DNA of 64,000 nt from Phocoena phocoena (taxonomy: Eukaryota; Chordata; Mammalia; Artiodactyla; Phocoenidae): NCBI RefSeq assembly GCF_963924675.1, contig NC_089232.1:38339159-38403158 (forward strand). The letters are read 5' to 3'. Of the stretch, positions 48,075 through 59,516 are shown in pieces. The stretch's first letter is position 1. Every line of letters begins with the position of its first letter. The notes beneath the pieces were generated by a model, which was not told the DNA's origin, did no database searches, and was given only the letters and a program-made list of their open reading frames with translations. The position numbers and the translations under genes are program-made.

Positions 48075-48300
48075 ATGATTATTAAATACAAACCATATGC
48101 CAAGCACTATTTAGGAGTTTTACATATAGTATCACATATATTATATTACTAATTCTAGCTGAATTATAAATATTTTTCTTATTCTGTATATGAAGAAACT
48201 GAGGCTCAGAAAGATTAAGCAACTCACCCAACTTAACTAGTAAACTGTAATACTGGGAATTTTAACTAAAGTCTTTCTGCCTCCTAAATCCTATTATTTC
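48075..48300 (+). mobile_element. MIR, nearly full
   Basis: CATATGCCAAGCACTATTTA, then GAAGAAACTGAGGCTCAGAA, AGATTAAGCAACTCACCCAA and AACTAGTAAACTG. Confidence 0.9.
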
Positions 48301-48604
48301 CAGAGTAATAAACTGTCTCCTAAAATGCACAAACTCACTAAAATGGTCCAAACCTCATTTTCAGTAACCAACAGAATGATTTCTTCTTTTAAGCAGGAAG
48401 ATGGGAATTGCTGACATTTCTTTGTACTTATTGTTCCCCAAATATCCCAGGATCTTTTACATCCCAATGCTCTGGCTCAACGTGCTTCTGGTTGTGATAT
48501 CTTCTACAACCCCATCTTTTCTCCAACTCCTTTAGAACACAGCACAGGAAACTAGTGGTTTCCTCCTGTTTATCTACATAGTTCCATTTTTATATCTGTT
48601 ATGT

Positions 48605-48790
48605 GTGATTAAAACTACAGATTAAGGAGTCAAAATAACCTGTGTTCAGTACTAACTCTTTCCACTTCCCTAAGTAAGATCTTGGGCAAGTCAGTCATCC
48701 ACTCTAAGCCTCAATTTTGTCATTTCTGGTATAGAGGTAAGATTATCTCCCCTGCTGGATTGTAGTGAGGATTAAATGAGGAACTCGGAA
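48605..48790 (+). mobile_element. MIR
   Basis: AGATCTTGGGCAAGTCAGTC, AAGCCTCAATTTTGTCATTT, then TGTAGTGAGGATTAAATGAG. Confidence 0.9.
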
Positions 48791-49429
48791 CAAAATATCC
48801 TATGTATCCTCTATAGCACACTTTTCCAGGCTATCAGATTCGAGTCCAGTTAAATGACTTGGAGCTACTTAGCAACTCTTCGTAAGTGGTATACTACTGA
48901 TAGATATGTAAATTATGTCCTGTCAAATAGTAATTTAATTGACATCCCCCCTCCTTCCTAGGGGAGTGGGGAAAAAATCTAGTTTTGCCTAGTCTCAATT
49001 TACAATTCATACCATGCCTTTACATCACATTAATTTGTGCTGCTTTGATTCTTCCTTTGAATGGGTTGTATCTGCCTGGTTGTGTCACATAATATGAGTA
49101 AAATTAATTCTTTAACGTGTGTTCATTTTTGTTTTTGTAGGAGGGTAACAATTTGACTTTTTTAGAAAATCACATTTTAACAGTACTATCATCATCATTA
49201 TCATGACAACTCCCAATCTTGATCTTTTCTAAACTCCATATTCCTTATATTCAAGCCCACTAGAATATTCACTTGAATGTCCCAATAAATGGTTTTCTTT
49301 ACTTAGAAAACTTGTTCCTCCTTATAGTAAGTAGCCAGTCTCCAAGATGACCCACAATGATTCTGTCTCTCCAGACTTTTTGAAGAGTCTAGAGTGGCTG
49401 TTTTGCAAAATTACTCATTAGAGTAGGTT
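48791..49429. other. Unique-looking intron
   Basis: A cryptic TTTTTGTTTTTGTAG at 49126-49140 is on the plus strand, antisense to COMMD1, so not a gene signal. Nothing else recognised. Confidence 0.4.
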
Positions 49430-50090
49430 TATGATTTTGGGGCAGAAATATCATATATGAGGCAGAGATGTCAATTTGTCTATTGACGATGCTGAGTTTG
49501 ATCATTTGATTAAGGTGGTATCCATTACTGACTCTCAATGCGTCTGTTGCTAGGCATTCTCATCCACCAAAGCTACCTAGCGTCTATTTCTCCACCTCTG
49601 ACTATATTTATCCCAAGTCTTTTCTAGCCTCTCCAGACTCCAAATCCTCCTTCCCACCCCTCAGTCTCTGCAGGGAATCTATGTCCTACTTCATTACTAA
49701 AATCCAAAAATGACTCCCTCAACCTCATCTCTACTTCTGATTTTCCTTACAGATATAACAACCAAATGCAATGTTGTGGTCTATGATCAGATCCTGGTTT
49801 GAATAAACCAGCAATAAAAGACATTTCTGGGGGCAATTAGGGGACCAGTGAATATTAAGGAATTATTGTTACTTGTGTTGGTCGTATAATCATATTGTGT
49901 TATGTAGTTTAGAGACACACACTAAAGTTAAAGTGAAATATCATGGCATATACTTTAAAGTACTCCAGAAAAAAAAAAGGAAAGAAAATATTTAAAAATA
50001 TTAACAATTGATAAATTAGGTGAAGGGTTACTATTCTCTACTTTTCTTACGTTTGAACATTTTCATAATAACTCGAAATTTTGTTTCTAT
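49430..50090 (+). mobile_element. Old L1M-type pieces
   Basis: 49430-49540 (TGATCATTTGATTAAGGTGG) recalls the repeat at 24561-25140. 49755-50090 (ACCAAATGCAATGTTGTGGT, CAGCAATAAAAGACATTTCT, AGGTGAAGGGTTACTATTCT) recalls a mammalian L1M-type 3' end. Between them lies C/T-rich sequence of unknown origin. Confidence 0.4.
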
Positions 50091-50099
50091 CTTTAAAAA

Positions 50100-50220
50100 A
50101 AACTGAAGCACAGATTAAGTGACTGGCTCAAGATCACAAGCCGTAAATGGGATTTAATCAACTAGGATTCTAACCCAGTCAAGGCTCCAAGTCCGGGCCC
50201 TCAGCTTCTTGTGCTACACT
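50100..50220 (+). mobile_element. MIR 3' core
   Basis: ACTGAAGCACAGATTAAGTG, then CTCAAGATCACAAGCCGTAA and AGGATTCTAACCCAGTC. Confidence 0.8.
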
Positions 50221-50299
50221 GTCTCTTGTTCCATGGATCACAGTTTGTGAGCCACTAGTACTTGGGGTGGAGGAAAAAAGAAGATAGAGGCACAGCAGA

Positions 50300-50390
50300 G
50301 ATTAACAAATTAATATATATAAAGCACTTAAAACAGTGCCTGGCATATAGTAAGAACTATGTAAGTGTTAACTATTATAGACCACCTGTT
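50300..50390 (+). mobile_element. MIR tail fragment
   Basis: AAGCACTTAAAACAGTGCCT, GGCATATAGTAAGAACTATG and AAGTGTTAACTATTAT. Confidence 0.8.
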
Positions 50391-51640
50391 CCACAGAAAA
50401 CTATTACAGTTGCTATGGTGTGGGGGGTCGGGAAGAAGAGCTTCCATGGACTGAATACGTTTGAGAAACCCTAAGTCAAAGAAAGTCAAACATGTTTCTC
50501 TGTGCAGAATGTCTTTGTGTCTTTAATATGTTAACACCCATTTCCAAGAAAGAAATCTAGTATGTGGCATTTTCCACTTCTAACTGATCGCTAAATGCTT
50601 TTTTTTCTTCCAAAAAAATAACCTGAGGTACTGATATTCTGTGGGACAAGCTTTAGGATTCCCTGATTTACATGAAGAAATCAGGTTCTCCACAATAAGG
50701 CAACATTTTATTTCAATGGTTAGAGAAAAAGAATCAAATGATAAATCCATAACATTTTCCTGGACAAACACAATGTTCACTTTCAAATGTTTGTTATCAG
50801 TATGCGTAATAAACAGTCTTTCTGAAGTTTGCTAACATTTATGACTACTGGCTCCATCTATATCCCTCTCCAAGGTTGAGTATCATGAGATCTCATGTCG
50901 TCTACCTGAGATTCAAGTCTTCTCTTTCCTACCTGTGCACCATGAGAACTCTCCTCCCTGCTGATAAGTCAGTCCACTCTCCTCTCCTCTCCCCACACAA
51001 AACAGGTCTCTTATAAAAAAGAAAAATATAATTTTGATGTACTAAGAAAATGAGATGGCAATCCTCACCATCTAACTGGTGAGCACTCCCCTCCTTACTT
51101 CCTGCAATGCAGTTCTTATAAAAGCAAAATCTTTATTTTAAACTTTGAATCTTTTTCTCTTGCAACATGATTTAGCACATAAGTGATATATAATTTGTTA
51201 TATATTTTGTTTGCTGCTGATATAATTTGTTTTCAAGTCTTATTTTTGCTTTGTTTGAAGAAAAACATAATCAAGGAGAACATTTGTCAAATTTCAAAGG
51301 AACCTAACAGAATACATGTAAGAGTGGAATTTAAGAATTTTAAGCTGAGAAGTCATTTAGCAATCTGAATTACTGACCCATGGGTATGGTATTTTAGGTA
51401 TTTTAAGAATCATTAATGTTTTAAATATACAAAGTCATTAAAATTCATGGTAGCCCACATTCTACTTCTTATCAAATTGCCATATTTATGGAATATAATC
51501 AAACATACAGAAAAAAATGACCAAGTTTAAGAAAAGATTTTATAAATGTGTACCTAACAAAAACAAATGTCACGAAGACGCAACAAAAGGCCTGGATTAT
51601 AACTAAAATCAACTCAAATATTAAATATTTAACACACATC
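50391..51640. other. Unique-looking intron
   Basis: No repeat or coding signal recognised. Confidence 0.45.
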
Positions 51641-51819
51641 CTGGAGCTGTCGGCATGAGGGTGGCCTGGCCGGGGCTCAGACTGTAGCTGTGTCAGCATG
51701 TTATGATGCCGTCTCGTACCAACCTGGATACTGGAATCCCCAGTAGTAAAGTGAAATACTCAAGGCTCTCCAATACAGACGATGGCTACATTGACCTTCA
51801 GTTTAAGAAAAGCCCTCCT
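51641..51819 (+). pseudogene. TMEM230: TMEM230 5'UTR and N-terminal coding fragment
   Basis: From 51703 the plus strand reads 39 codons without a break: [20 protein letters not shown], then [19 protein letters not shown], ending at 51819. This is the cytosolic N-terminus of TMEM230, a small two-helix endosomal/vesicle membrane protein, with about three changes from the human protein as I remember it (A to D, S to N, T to S). The 60 bases before it resemble the 5'UTR (GCTGTGTCAGCATG). The next base starts a SINE, and the membrane part is not found beyond the SINE. TMEM230 is on a different chromosome from COMMD1 in humans, so this is most likely a retrocopy that lost its 3' part. Orientation is antisense to COMMD1. 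Confidence 0.88.
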
Positions 51820-52138
51820 GGGCTTCCCTGGTGGCGCAGTGGTTAAGAATCCATCTGCCAATGCAGGGGACATGGGTTTGAGCCCTGGTCCGTGAAGATC
51901 CCACATGCCTTGGAGCAACTAAGCCCATGCGCCACAACTACTGAGTCTGCACTCTAGAGCCTGCGAGCCACAACTACTGAGCCTGAGTGCCACAACTACT
52001 GAAACCCACGTGCCTAGAGCCCATGCTCCACAACAAGAAAAGGCTGGCAACGAAGAGTAGCCCCCGCTCGCCGCAACTACAGAAAGCCCACGTGCAGCAA
52101 CAGAGACCCAACACAGCCAAAAATATAAATAAATAAGT
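51820..52138 (+). mobile_element. CHR-type SINE, long class, with internal deletion
   Basis: Lacks part of the AGAAGCCACCGCAATGAGAA segment (CAAGAAAAGGCTGGCAACGA instead). It abuts the TMEM230 fragment. Flanks AGTTTAAGAAAAGCCCTCCT and AGTTTATAAAGTTTCCTTCT are only loosely alike. Confidence 0.93.
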
Positions 52139-52339
52139 TTATAAAGTTTCCTTCTAGCTCTTCTTTATATGCATATATGATTTGTGATTCTAGTTATAGT
52201 CAGAGTATAAATATATACTAAAGCAAAGTAAACATTTAGACACTTAAGACTCTTTGGCAATCGCAATTAGATTCTATTCTGATATATTGTTTGTCATGAA
52301 AGATATTTAATAACACTTTCACACAATCAAGCAGTCCCT

Positions 52340-53215
52340 AGAATTTTCAGAAATAAACCACCAAATCAAAAAGTAACAACAATGCACCCATTACAATGGA
52401 CAAAATCCAGAACACTGACACACCAAATGCTGGCAAAGACGTGAAGTGATGTAAAATTTCAGTCATTGCTGTTGGGAATGCAAAATACTACAGCCTCTCT
52501 GAAAGACAGTTTGGCGTTTCTTATAATACCAAACATACTCCAAAACAAACAAACAAACAAACAAAAAACATACTTTTAACCATACGATCCAGCAACTGCA
52601 CTCCTTGGTATTTACCCAAATGAGCTGAAAACTTATGTCCACACAGAAAACTGCACAAGGATATTTATAGTAGCTTTATTCATAATTGCCAAAACCTGGA
52701 AGCAACAAATATGTCCTTCAGCAGCTGAATGGATAAACTGTGGCACATCCACACAATGCAATATTATTCAATACAAAAAAGAAATGAGCTTTCAAGCCGT
52801 GAAAAGACATGGAGGAAACTTAAATGAATATTACTAAGTGAAAGAAGCCAATCTGAAAAGGCTATACACTCTATGATTCCAATTATAAGACATTCTAGAA
52901 AAGGCAAAACCATGGAGACAAAAATAAATAAATAAATAAAAATTTAAAACAGTGGTTGCCAAGGAGAAGAGGGAGGGAGAGATGAACAAGTGAGCCCTAA
53001 TGTCAACTATGGTCTCTGGGTGATAATGATGTGCCAGTGTAGGTTCATCTATTGTAACAAATGTACCATTCTGGAGGGGATATGGAGAATAGAGGAGGCT
53101 GTGCCTATGTGGGAGCAGGAAGTATATGAGAACTCTCTGTACTTTCTGCTGTAAACTTAAAACTGCTCTAAAAAATTAAATCTATTTACATTTTTAAAAA
53201 AGTAACAGTACTGTG
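52340..53215 (+). mobile_element. L1M 3' part
   Basis: CACACCAAATGCTGGCAAAG, ACGATCCAGCAACTGCACTC, GGAAGCAACAAATATGTCCT and ACAGTGGTTGCCAAGGAGAA. It contains short (AAAC)n at about 52540-52564 and (AAAT)n at 52921-52943. Confidence 0.9.
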
Positions 53216-53302
53216 TTTCAGTGATCTTAGCTACTATAAAGAAAATTAAATGCACGTTTTCATATTAGGAGACATATGTGGTCAAAAGAAAAATTTTAGT
53301 CT

Positions 53303-53615
53303 CTGGTCTTTTTTTGGCTGCATTGGGTCTTCGTTGCTGCCCACAGGCTTTCTCTAGTTGTGGCGAGCAGGGGCTACTCTTCATTGTGGTACGCGGGCTT
53401 CTCACTGCAGTGGCTTCTCTTGTTGCAGAGCACGGGCCCTAGGTGCGTGGGCTCCAGTAGTTGTGGCTCTTGGGTTCTAGAGCGCAGGCTCAGTAGTTGT
53501 GGCACATGGGCTTAGCTGCTCTGCGGGATGTGGGATCTTCCCAGACCAGGGCTCGAACCCATGACCCCTGCATTGGCAGGCGGATTCTTAACCACTGAGC
53601 CACCAGGGAAGTCCC
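53303..53615 (-). mobile_element. CHR-type SINE, long class
   Basis: The poly-T end is short. TTAGTCT at 53296-53302 and 53616-53622 is the likely duplication. Confidence 0.94.
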
Positions 53616-53622
53616 TTAGTCT

Positions 53623-53944
53623 TATTTTTTAAGGGGAACGGGAGACAGAGTTGTTTCGCCAGAGTGGACGCTGTTACCTACTTCTTTATTCAAAAGATAA
53701 GAAAAAGCCAGTATCGCCACTCAAACACATGTCCAACTCCCGTTCTGTTTACTGCTTGCTCTCCCTGTGCAAAAAACAACTTGGATTTGGTAGACTTCAG
53801 AATGAGGACATTCCACAGGTTTTGATTATGTGAATCTGAAAATGTCAAATTCATTAGCTAAAAGATTCTGATGGCTATTAATTTCTCAAGAAGCAGTTTA
53901 TACATAAACTAAACAGTAAGCATGAAGATTAATTTCCTCTTCAA
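53623..53944. other. Unique-looking intron
   Basis: Contains a 60-codon open frame (53651-53833, + strand) without splice or homology support; I do not call it a gene. Confidence 0.4.
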
Positions 53945-54340
53945 ACATGAATAACAACTTATGGCTCCCCTAAATTCATATGTTGAAGCCCTAACCTCCA
54001 ACGCAATAATCTGCAGATGGGGCCTCTGGGAGGTAATTAAGGTTAGATGAGGTGATGAGGGTAGGGCCCTCATAATGGAATTAGTGCCTTTATAAGACAA
54101 AACACCAGAGAGTTTATCCTCTCTCTCCCTGCATGCATGCACAAAGAACAGTTTATGTGAGCACACAGCGAAATGGCAGTGCCTATAAGCCAAAAAAGGA
54201 CTCAGAATGAAACCTACCTTGCTGGCACCTTGATCTTAGACTTCCCAGGCTCCAGAACTGTGAGAAATAAATTTCTATTGTTTAAGCCTCCCAGTTTATG
54301 GTATTTTGTTATGGCAGCCAAAGCAGGCTAAGACATAGTG
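53945..54340 (+). mobile_element. MLT1/MST-type LTR (ERVL-MaLR)
   Basis: ATTCATATGTTGAAGCCCTA, GGTAGGGCCCTCATAATGGA, ACCTTGATCTTAGACTTCCC, GAACTGTGAGAAATAAATTT (poly-A signal) and ATTTTGTTATGGCAGCCAAA keep the order of a mammalian MaLR LTR. Solo LTR, no coding part. Confidence 0.9.
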
Positions 54341-54440
54341 GAAACTAAAAGCAATTCTAATGGCTTGCCCCAATTAGAGCCTGATCCAAACCAATGACTC
54401 AGGCCCAATACTTCCAGATTTATACCCATTAATTTTTTTT

Positions 54441-54762
54441 TAATTTTTTAATTTATTTTTGGCTGCGTTGGGTCTTCATTGCTGCGCGTGGACTTTTTTC
54501 TCTAGTTGCAGCAAGTGGGGGTTACTCTTCGTTGTGGTGCGTGGGCTTCTCATTGTGGTGGCTTCTCTTGTTGTGGAGCACTGACTCTAGGCATGTGGGC
54601 TTCAGTAGTTGTGGCTCTCAGGCTCTAGGGCGCAGGCTCAATAGTTGTGGCACACAGGCTTAGTTGCTACACGGCATGTGGGTTCTTCCCAGATCAGGGC
54701 TCAAACCCATGTCCCCTGCATTGGCAGGCAGATTCTTAACCACTGAGCCACCAGGAAATCCC
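54441..54762 (-). mobile_element. CHR-type SINE, long class
   Basis: Flanked by CCCATTAATTTTTT at 54425-54438 and 54763-54776. Confidence 0.95.
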
Positions 54763-54770
54763 CCCATTAA

Positions 54771-54940
54771 TTTTTTTTTTTGGCGGTAAGCGGGTCTCTC
54801 ACTGTTGTGGCCTCTCCCGTTGCAGAGCACAGGCTCCGGACGCGCAGGCTCAGCAGCCATGGCTCACGAACCTAGCTGCTCCGCAGCATGTGGGATCTTC
54901 CCAGACCGGGGCACAAACCCGTGTCCCCTGCATCAGGGGA
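54771..54940 (-). mobile_element. CHR-type SINE, short class, 5'-truncated, abutting the previous SINE
   Basis: Its poly-T end merges with the T run of the neighbour's duplication. The element stops at CCCTGCATCAGGGGA; the tRNA-like A-box end is missing. Confidence 0.93.
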
Positions 54941-55025
54941 TTAAAATAAAATAAATAAACACTTCAATTCTGATTAACATAAATACTTCAATTCTGCATT
55001 ACCTGTCATCCAGTCTACCTGGATT

Positions 55026-55067
55026 TATGACTATGACTATGACTATGACTTATTTATGACTATGACT
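55026..55067 (+). repeat. (TATGAC)n short tandem repeat
   Basis: TTATGACTATGACTATGACT is followed after TATTTA by two more units. Confidence 0.9.
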
Positions 55068-55880
55068 AACCTGATGGAGTGTTAAAGGGTTTACAATTTA
55101 ATAATGAAAAAATATTGACAGATATTCTATGAAAAGTGGTGTTTTCTGTTTCAAATCTACTAATCAAGCCAGCTTTCAAATCTTAATATTCTAAATGCCT
55201 GAAAGAACAGCCTAGTATCTGCTTCTGCAAAGATCTCTTGAGGCTAGCTATCTTGGAAGCAATTTGCTGCTTTCTATATTACCCTAGTCTAATTTCAGAA
55301 TATTATATTAGGATTATATTAAATTACACTGTTACTCAACAAAAAGATCTACAATTTTAGTGATTCTGGAACAAATTAAGATGGTTAATTCAGAAATCAT
55401 GCAAAGTCAATAGTGGTTCTATGAATTTGATTCTAATCATTTTCCTCCAAACAGATGTTTACCCCCACCTTAACCTTCTCCTACATAGGTAATATACAAT
55501 CTTTGGCCAGATGTCTATATGGGATCTTTAAAAGTAATTATAGTTAATAGTATCTCTGGAATTGCTCCACATTTGTTTATTTTAATCAAATTCAAGTTGC
55601 ATAAAACTGCAAAAGGGGAAAAAATTAAACTTCACAAACTTTTGAAAGATAATAAAATAGCCACAAAGCTACAAAAAATAGGAGGGAAACAGAACCAAAA
55701 AAACAGACTAAGAATTTAAGATTCTGTCTTCAGGCCAAATCTTTAGAATACTTCCTGCATTGGCCCAGATTCCTCCAAAAAAAAAATCCCATGTCATTGT
55801 TAAACACCAAAAATTACCAAGTTTTCTAATGTCATAATATGAAACATTATAAGCCAAGACCTGGTCATTTTCTGTATTAA
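55068..55880. other. Unique-looking intron
   Basis: The 66-codon frame at 55519-55719 is A-rich and has no recognisable domain. Nothing else is seen. Confidence 0.4.
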
Positions 55881-55890
55881 AAAGGCTATA

Positions 55891-56097
55891 GGGACTTCTC
55901 TGGTGGCGCAGTGGATAAGATTCCACACTCCCAATGCAGGAGGCCCAGGTTCAATCCCTGGTCAGTGAACTAGTTACCACATGCATGCCGAAACTAAGAG
56001 TTCGCATGCCACAACTAAGGAGCCCACGAGCTGCAACTAAGGAGCCCACCTGCCACAACAAAGACCCGGCAAAACCAAATAAATAAATATATTTTTT
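55891..56097 (+). mobile_element. CHR-related SINE, third class
   Basis: Duplication AAAGGCTATA at 55881-55890 and 56098-56107. Confidence 0.95.
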
Positions 56098-56376
56098 AAA
56101 GGCTATAAACTTAATTATTATCTCCTACATTTCTTCTTGTGCAGTCTGTTATTAAAGTGGTAACAGATATAATTTTCAAGTCCAAACACTCTACAGAACA
56201 CATTATAAGAAAAAAATTGTAAAGTTAAATAAGGGTTCAAAAAAACCTAATTTTCCAGTTTGTACCTATATAATGAGGAAAACATAGTAAGTTAATAAAA
56301 GAAACAAAGGAAGCAGTAGCACTGCCAATTTTGGACAGCTTCTTAGATACCAAGATGAAAAAAATTCATGCAAAAC

Positions 56377-56845
56377 AGGTAAGTAAACCAATGTTCACAG
56401 CAGCATTATTTATAATTGGCAAGGTATGGAACCTAAGTGCCCACCAACAGATGAATGGATAAAGAAGATGTGGTATATACATATGTGTGTGTGTATACAC
56501 ACACACACATACACTGCAATACCACTCAGCCATAAAAAAGAATGAAATTTTGCCATTTACAGCAACACAGATGGACTTGGAGGGCATCATGCTAAGTGAA
56601 ATAAGTCAGACAGAGAAAGACAAATACTGTATGATATCACTTATATGTGGAATCTAAAAAATAGAACAAACTAGTGAATAAAACAAAAAAGAAGCAGATT
56701 CACAAATACAGAGAATAAACTAGTTGTTACCAGTGATGTGGGGGAGAAGGGGCAAAATTAGGGTAGTGGGGAAAAAAGGGGGGTATTATGGGATTATATG
56801 AAATCGTGTGTGAAACTTTTGAAAACTGTAAAGAACTACAGAATT
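56377..56845 (+). mobile_element. L1 3' part
   Basis: CAGCAGCATTATTTATAATT, CCACCAACAGATGAATGGAT, GTGAAATAAGTCAGACAGAG and ATATGTGGAATCTAAAAAAT; includes a small (GT)n/(CA)n mirror at 56483-56509. Confidence 0.9.
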
Positions 56846-57134
56846 ACAGGGCTTCCCTGGTGGCGCAGTGGTTGAGAATCTGCCTGCCAATGCAGGGACA
56901 CGGGTTCGAGCCCTGGTCTGGGAAGATCCCACATGCCGCAGAGCAACTGGGCCCGTGAGCCACAACTACTGAGCCTGTGCGTCTAGAGCCTGTGCTCCGC
57001 AACAAGAGAGGCCGCGACAGTGAGAGGCCTGTGCACCGTGATGAAGAGTGGCCCCCGCTCGCTGCAACTAGAGAAAGTCCTCACACAGAAACGAAGACCC
57101 AACACAGCCAAAAATAAATTAATTAATTTTAAAA
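56846..57134 (+). mobile_element. CHR-type SINE, hybrid of long and short classes
   Basis: Same mosaic as the copy at 21071 (GAGAGGCCGCGACAGTGAGA, then GATGAAGAGTGGCCCCCGCT and a TAAA-type tail). Duplication AAAGAACTACAGAATT at 56830-56845 and AAAGAACTATAGAATT at 57135-57150. Confidence 0.96.
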
Positions 57135-57190
57135 AAAGAACTATAGAATTGAAAGAATCTTTCATTCAATAAAAGAAAAACAAAAAACAA

Positions 57191-57198
57191 TGTGTGTG

Positions 57199-57232
<34 letters not shown>
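57191..57232 (+). repeat. (TG)n/(CA)n microsatellite
   Basis: TGTGTGTGCACGCACACACA leads into about 15 CA units. Confidence 0.95.
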
Positions 57233-57234
<2 letters not shown>

Positions 57235-58000
57235 TCAGGTAGGTAAAGAAAGGTAAAGCAAATTCATCAATCACCCCTCCCCTCAAAATAAGGCTAGGTT
57301 GGTTTAATACTAAGAAACAATGACCAACTGGATATATTTACGTAACACTTTAATGCTTCTATAAATGACTAAACTCAAGAATTTAACACATTTTAAACGA
57401 TTACAAATGTTTATCTCGAGTATTATAATTAAAGATAGAAAATATATTTCTGAGTAAACCCAGGATTTTCTCTACTAAAAATCTTTTAGGCTGAGGATTT
57501 CCTCTATTCAATGGAGAAGCAAAGAGTGATTCAGATCTGTTGTTAAGTGGCTATTTATGCCACAAGGAGAGCACCTAACGTTCAGGGTGCTTCCAAATTA
57601 CACTCTTTACTACTAGAAGTTCATGGTTACTAACTGGCTTTCATTCTGCCAAGTTACTTTTACCCGATAACTTACTCATCTTCTATGTTTTTCCCGTTTG
57701 GGGTAAGACTTCTGTCTCTGTCAGCAAGTGGAAAAAAAAAAATCCATGATGAGGTACAATGAAAGTTTCCTCCTATTAAACACTCCCAGCAAGACATTAG
57801 CCTCTAACTTCATGGAGAAAGAATTTTGCCTTTTCAAAAAGAACATTTTGTGGCCGGCTCAGGGATGTAAGTGTGGGAAAGTCTCCAGAAGCAATTACAA
57901 AATTTAAAAAATACCCCTTCTTCCCTTTCTCTTGACAGACCATAAAGCCTTCTCTTGGGAAAGAGCACATGATTAGTGTAGTATCCAAACCAAGTGCTTA
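57233..58000. other. Unique-looking intron
   Basis: Nothing recognised. Confidence 0.45.
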
Positions 58001-58062
58001 AATTAATATTTATGTAAAAAAAATACTGTACAAATTATTATTTATGTAAAAAAAAATACTGT
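58001..58062 (+). repeat. 31-bp tandem duplication next to a SINE
   Basis: Two units share TTATGTAAAAAAAA and ATACTGT (58001-58031 and 58032-58062); the SINE starts at the next base. Confidence 0.85.
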
Positions 58063-58470
58063 GGGACTTCCCTGGTGGTGCAGTGATTAAGAATCCACCT
58101 GCCAATGCATCAAACACAGGTTTGATCCCTGGTCCAGGAAGATCCCACGTGCCACAGAGTAACTAAGCCTGTGCGCAACAACTACTGAACCTGCGCTCCA
58201 GAGCCCGTGAGACACAACTACTGAGCCCGCGTGCCACATCTACTGAAGCCTGCACGCTCTAGGGCCTGCGTGCCGCAACTGCTGAGCCCACGTGCTGCAA
58301 CTACTGAAGCCTGCATGCCTAAGTCTGTGCTTGCAACAAGAGAAGCCACCACAATGAGAAGCCTGTGCACCACAACAAACAGTAGCCCTTGCTCACTGCA
58401 ACTAGAAAAAGCCCATGTGCAGCAACAAAGACCCAATGCAGCCAAAAAAAAAAAAAAGAAACAAACAAAC
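58063..58470 (+). mobile_element. CHR-type SINE, long class, extended (about 400 bp)
   Basis: Contains additional CTACTGAAGCCTGCA and CTGCTGAGCCCACGTGC units. It ends CAGCC followed by A14 and an AAAC repeat. No clear duplication. Confidence 0.93.
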
Positions 58471-59516
58471 AAAATTGCTTAGAGGTCAACTTTTATTATA
58501 ACCAGAGCCCCACTACCAGATGAAGTTCATAGGTCTGCAATAGGAGACACAGTCCTGACCCTGTGGAAATATAAATGACTTAATAATAAAGGAAAAAAAA
58601 GAACAAGAGAAAAGAGATAGGTTCAAGATGGTGGAGTAGAAGGACATGCACTCACTCCCTCTTGCGAGAGCACTGGAGTCACAGCTAACTGCTGAACAAT
58701 CATCAACAGGAAGACACTGGAACTCACCAAAAAAGATCCCCACATCCAAAGACAGAGGAGAAGCCGCAATGAAAAGAAAGGAGGGGTGCAATCACAGTAA
58801 AATCAAATCCTATAGCTGCTGGGTGGGTGACTCACAAACTGGAGAACACTTATACCATAGAAGTCCATCCACTGGAGTGAAGGTCCTGAGCCCCACGTCA
58901 GGCTTCCCAACCTGGGGGTCTGGCAACGGGAGAAGGAATTCCTAGAGAGCCAGACTTTGAAGGCTAGAGGGATTTGATTGCTGGACTTCAACAGGACTGG
59001 GGGAAACAGAGACTCCACTCTTAGAGGACACACACAAAATAGTGTGTACATTGGGACCCAGGGGAAGGAGCAGTGACCCCATAGGAGATTGAACCAGACC
59101 TACCTGCTAGTGTTGGAGGGCCACCTACAGAGGCAGGGGGTGGCTGTGGCTCACTGTGGGGACAAGGACACTGGCAGCAGAAGTTCTGGGATGTACTCCT
59201 TGGTGTGAGCCCTCCCAGAGTCCGCCATTAGCCCACCAAAGAGAAGCAAAGGCTCCAGTGCTAGGTCGCCTCAGGTCAAACAACCAACAAGGAGGGAGCC
59301 TAGCCCCACCCATCAGCAGACAAGTGGATAACAGTTTTACTGAGCTCTGCCCACCAGAGCAACACCCAGCCTTATCCACCAAGAGTCCCTTCCATCAGAA
59401 GCTTGCACAAGCCTCTTAGATAGCCTCATCCACTAGAGGACAGACAGCAGAAGCAAGAAAAACTACAATTCTGCAGCCTGTGGAAGGAAAACCACATTCA
59501 CAGAAATACAGACAAA

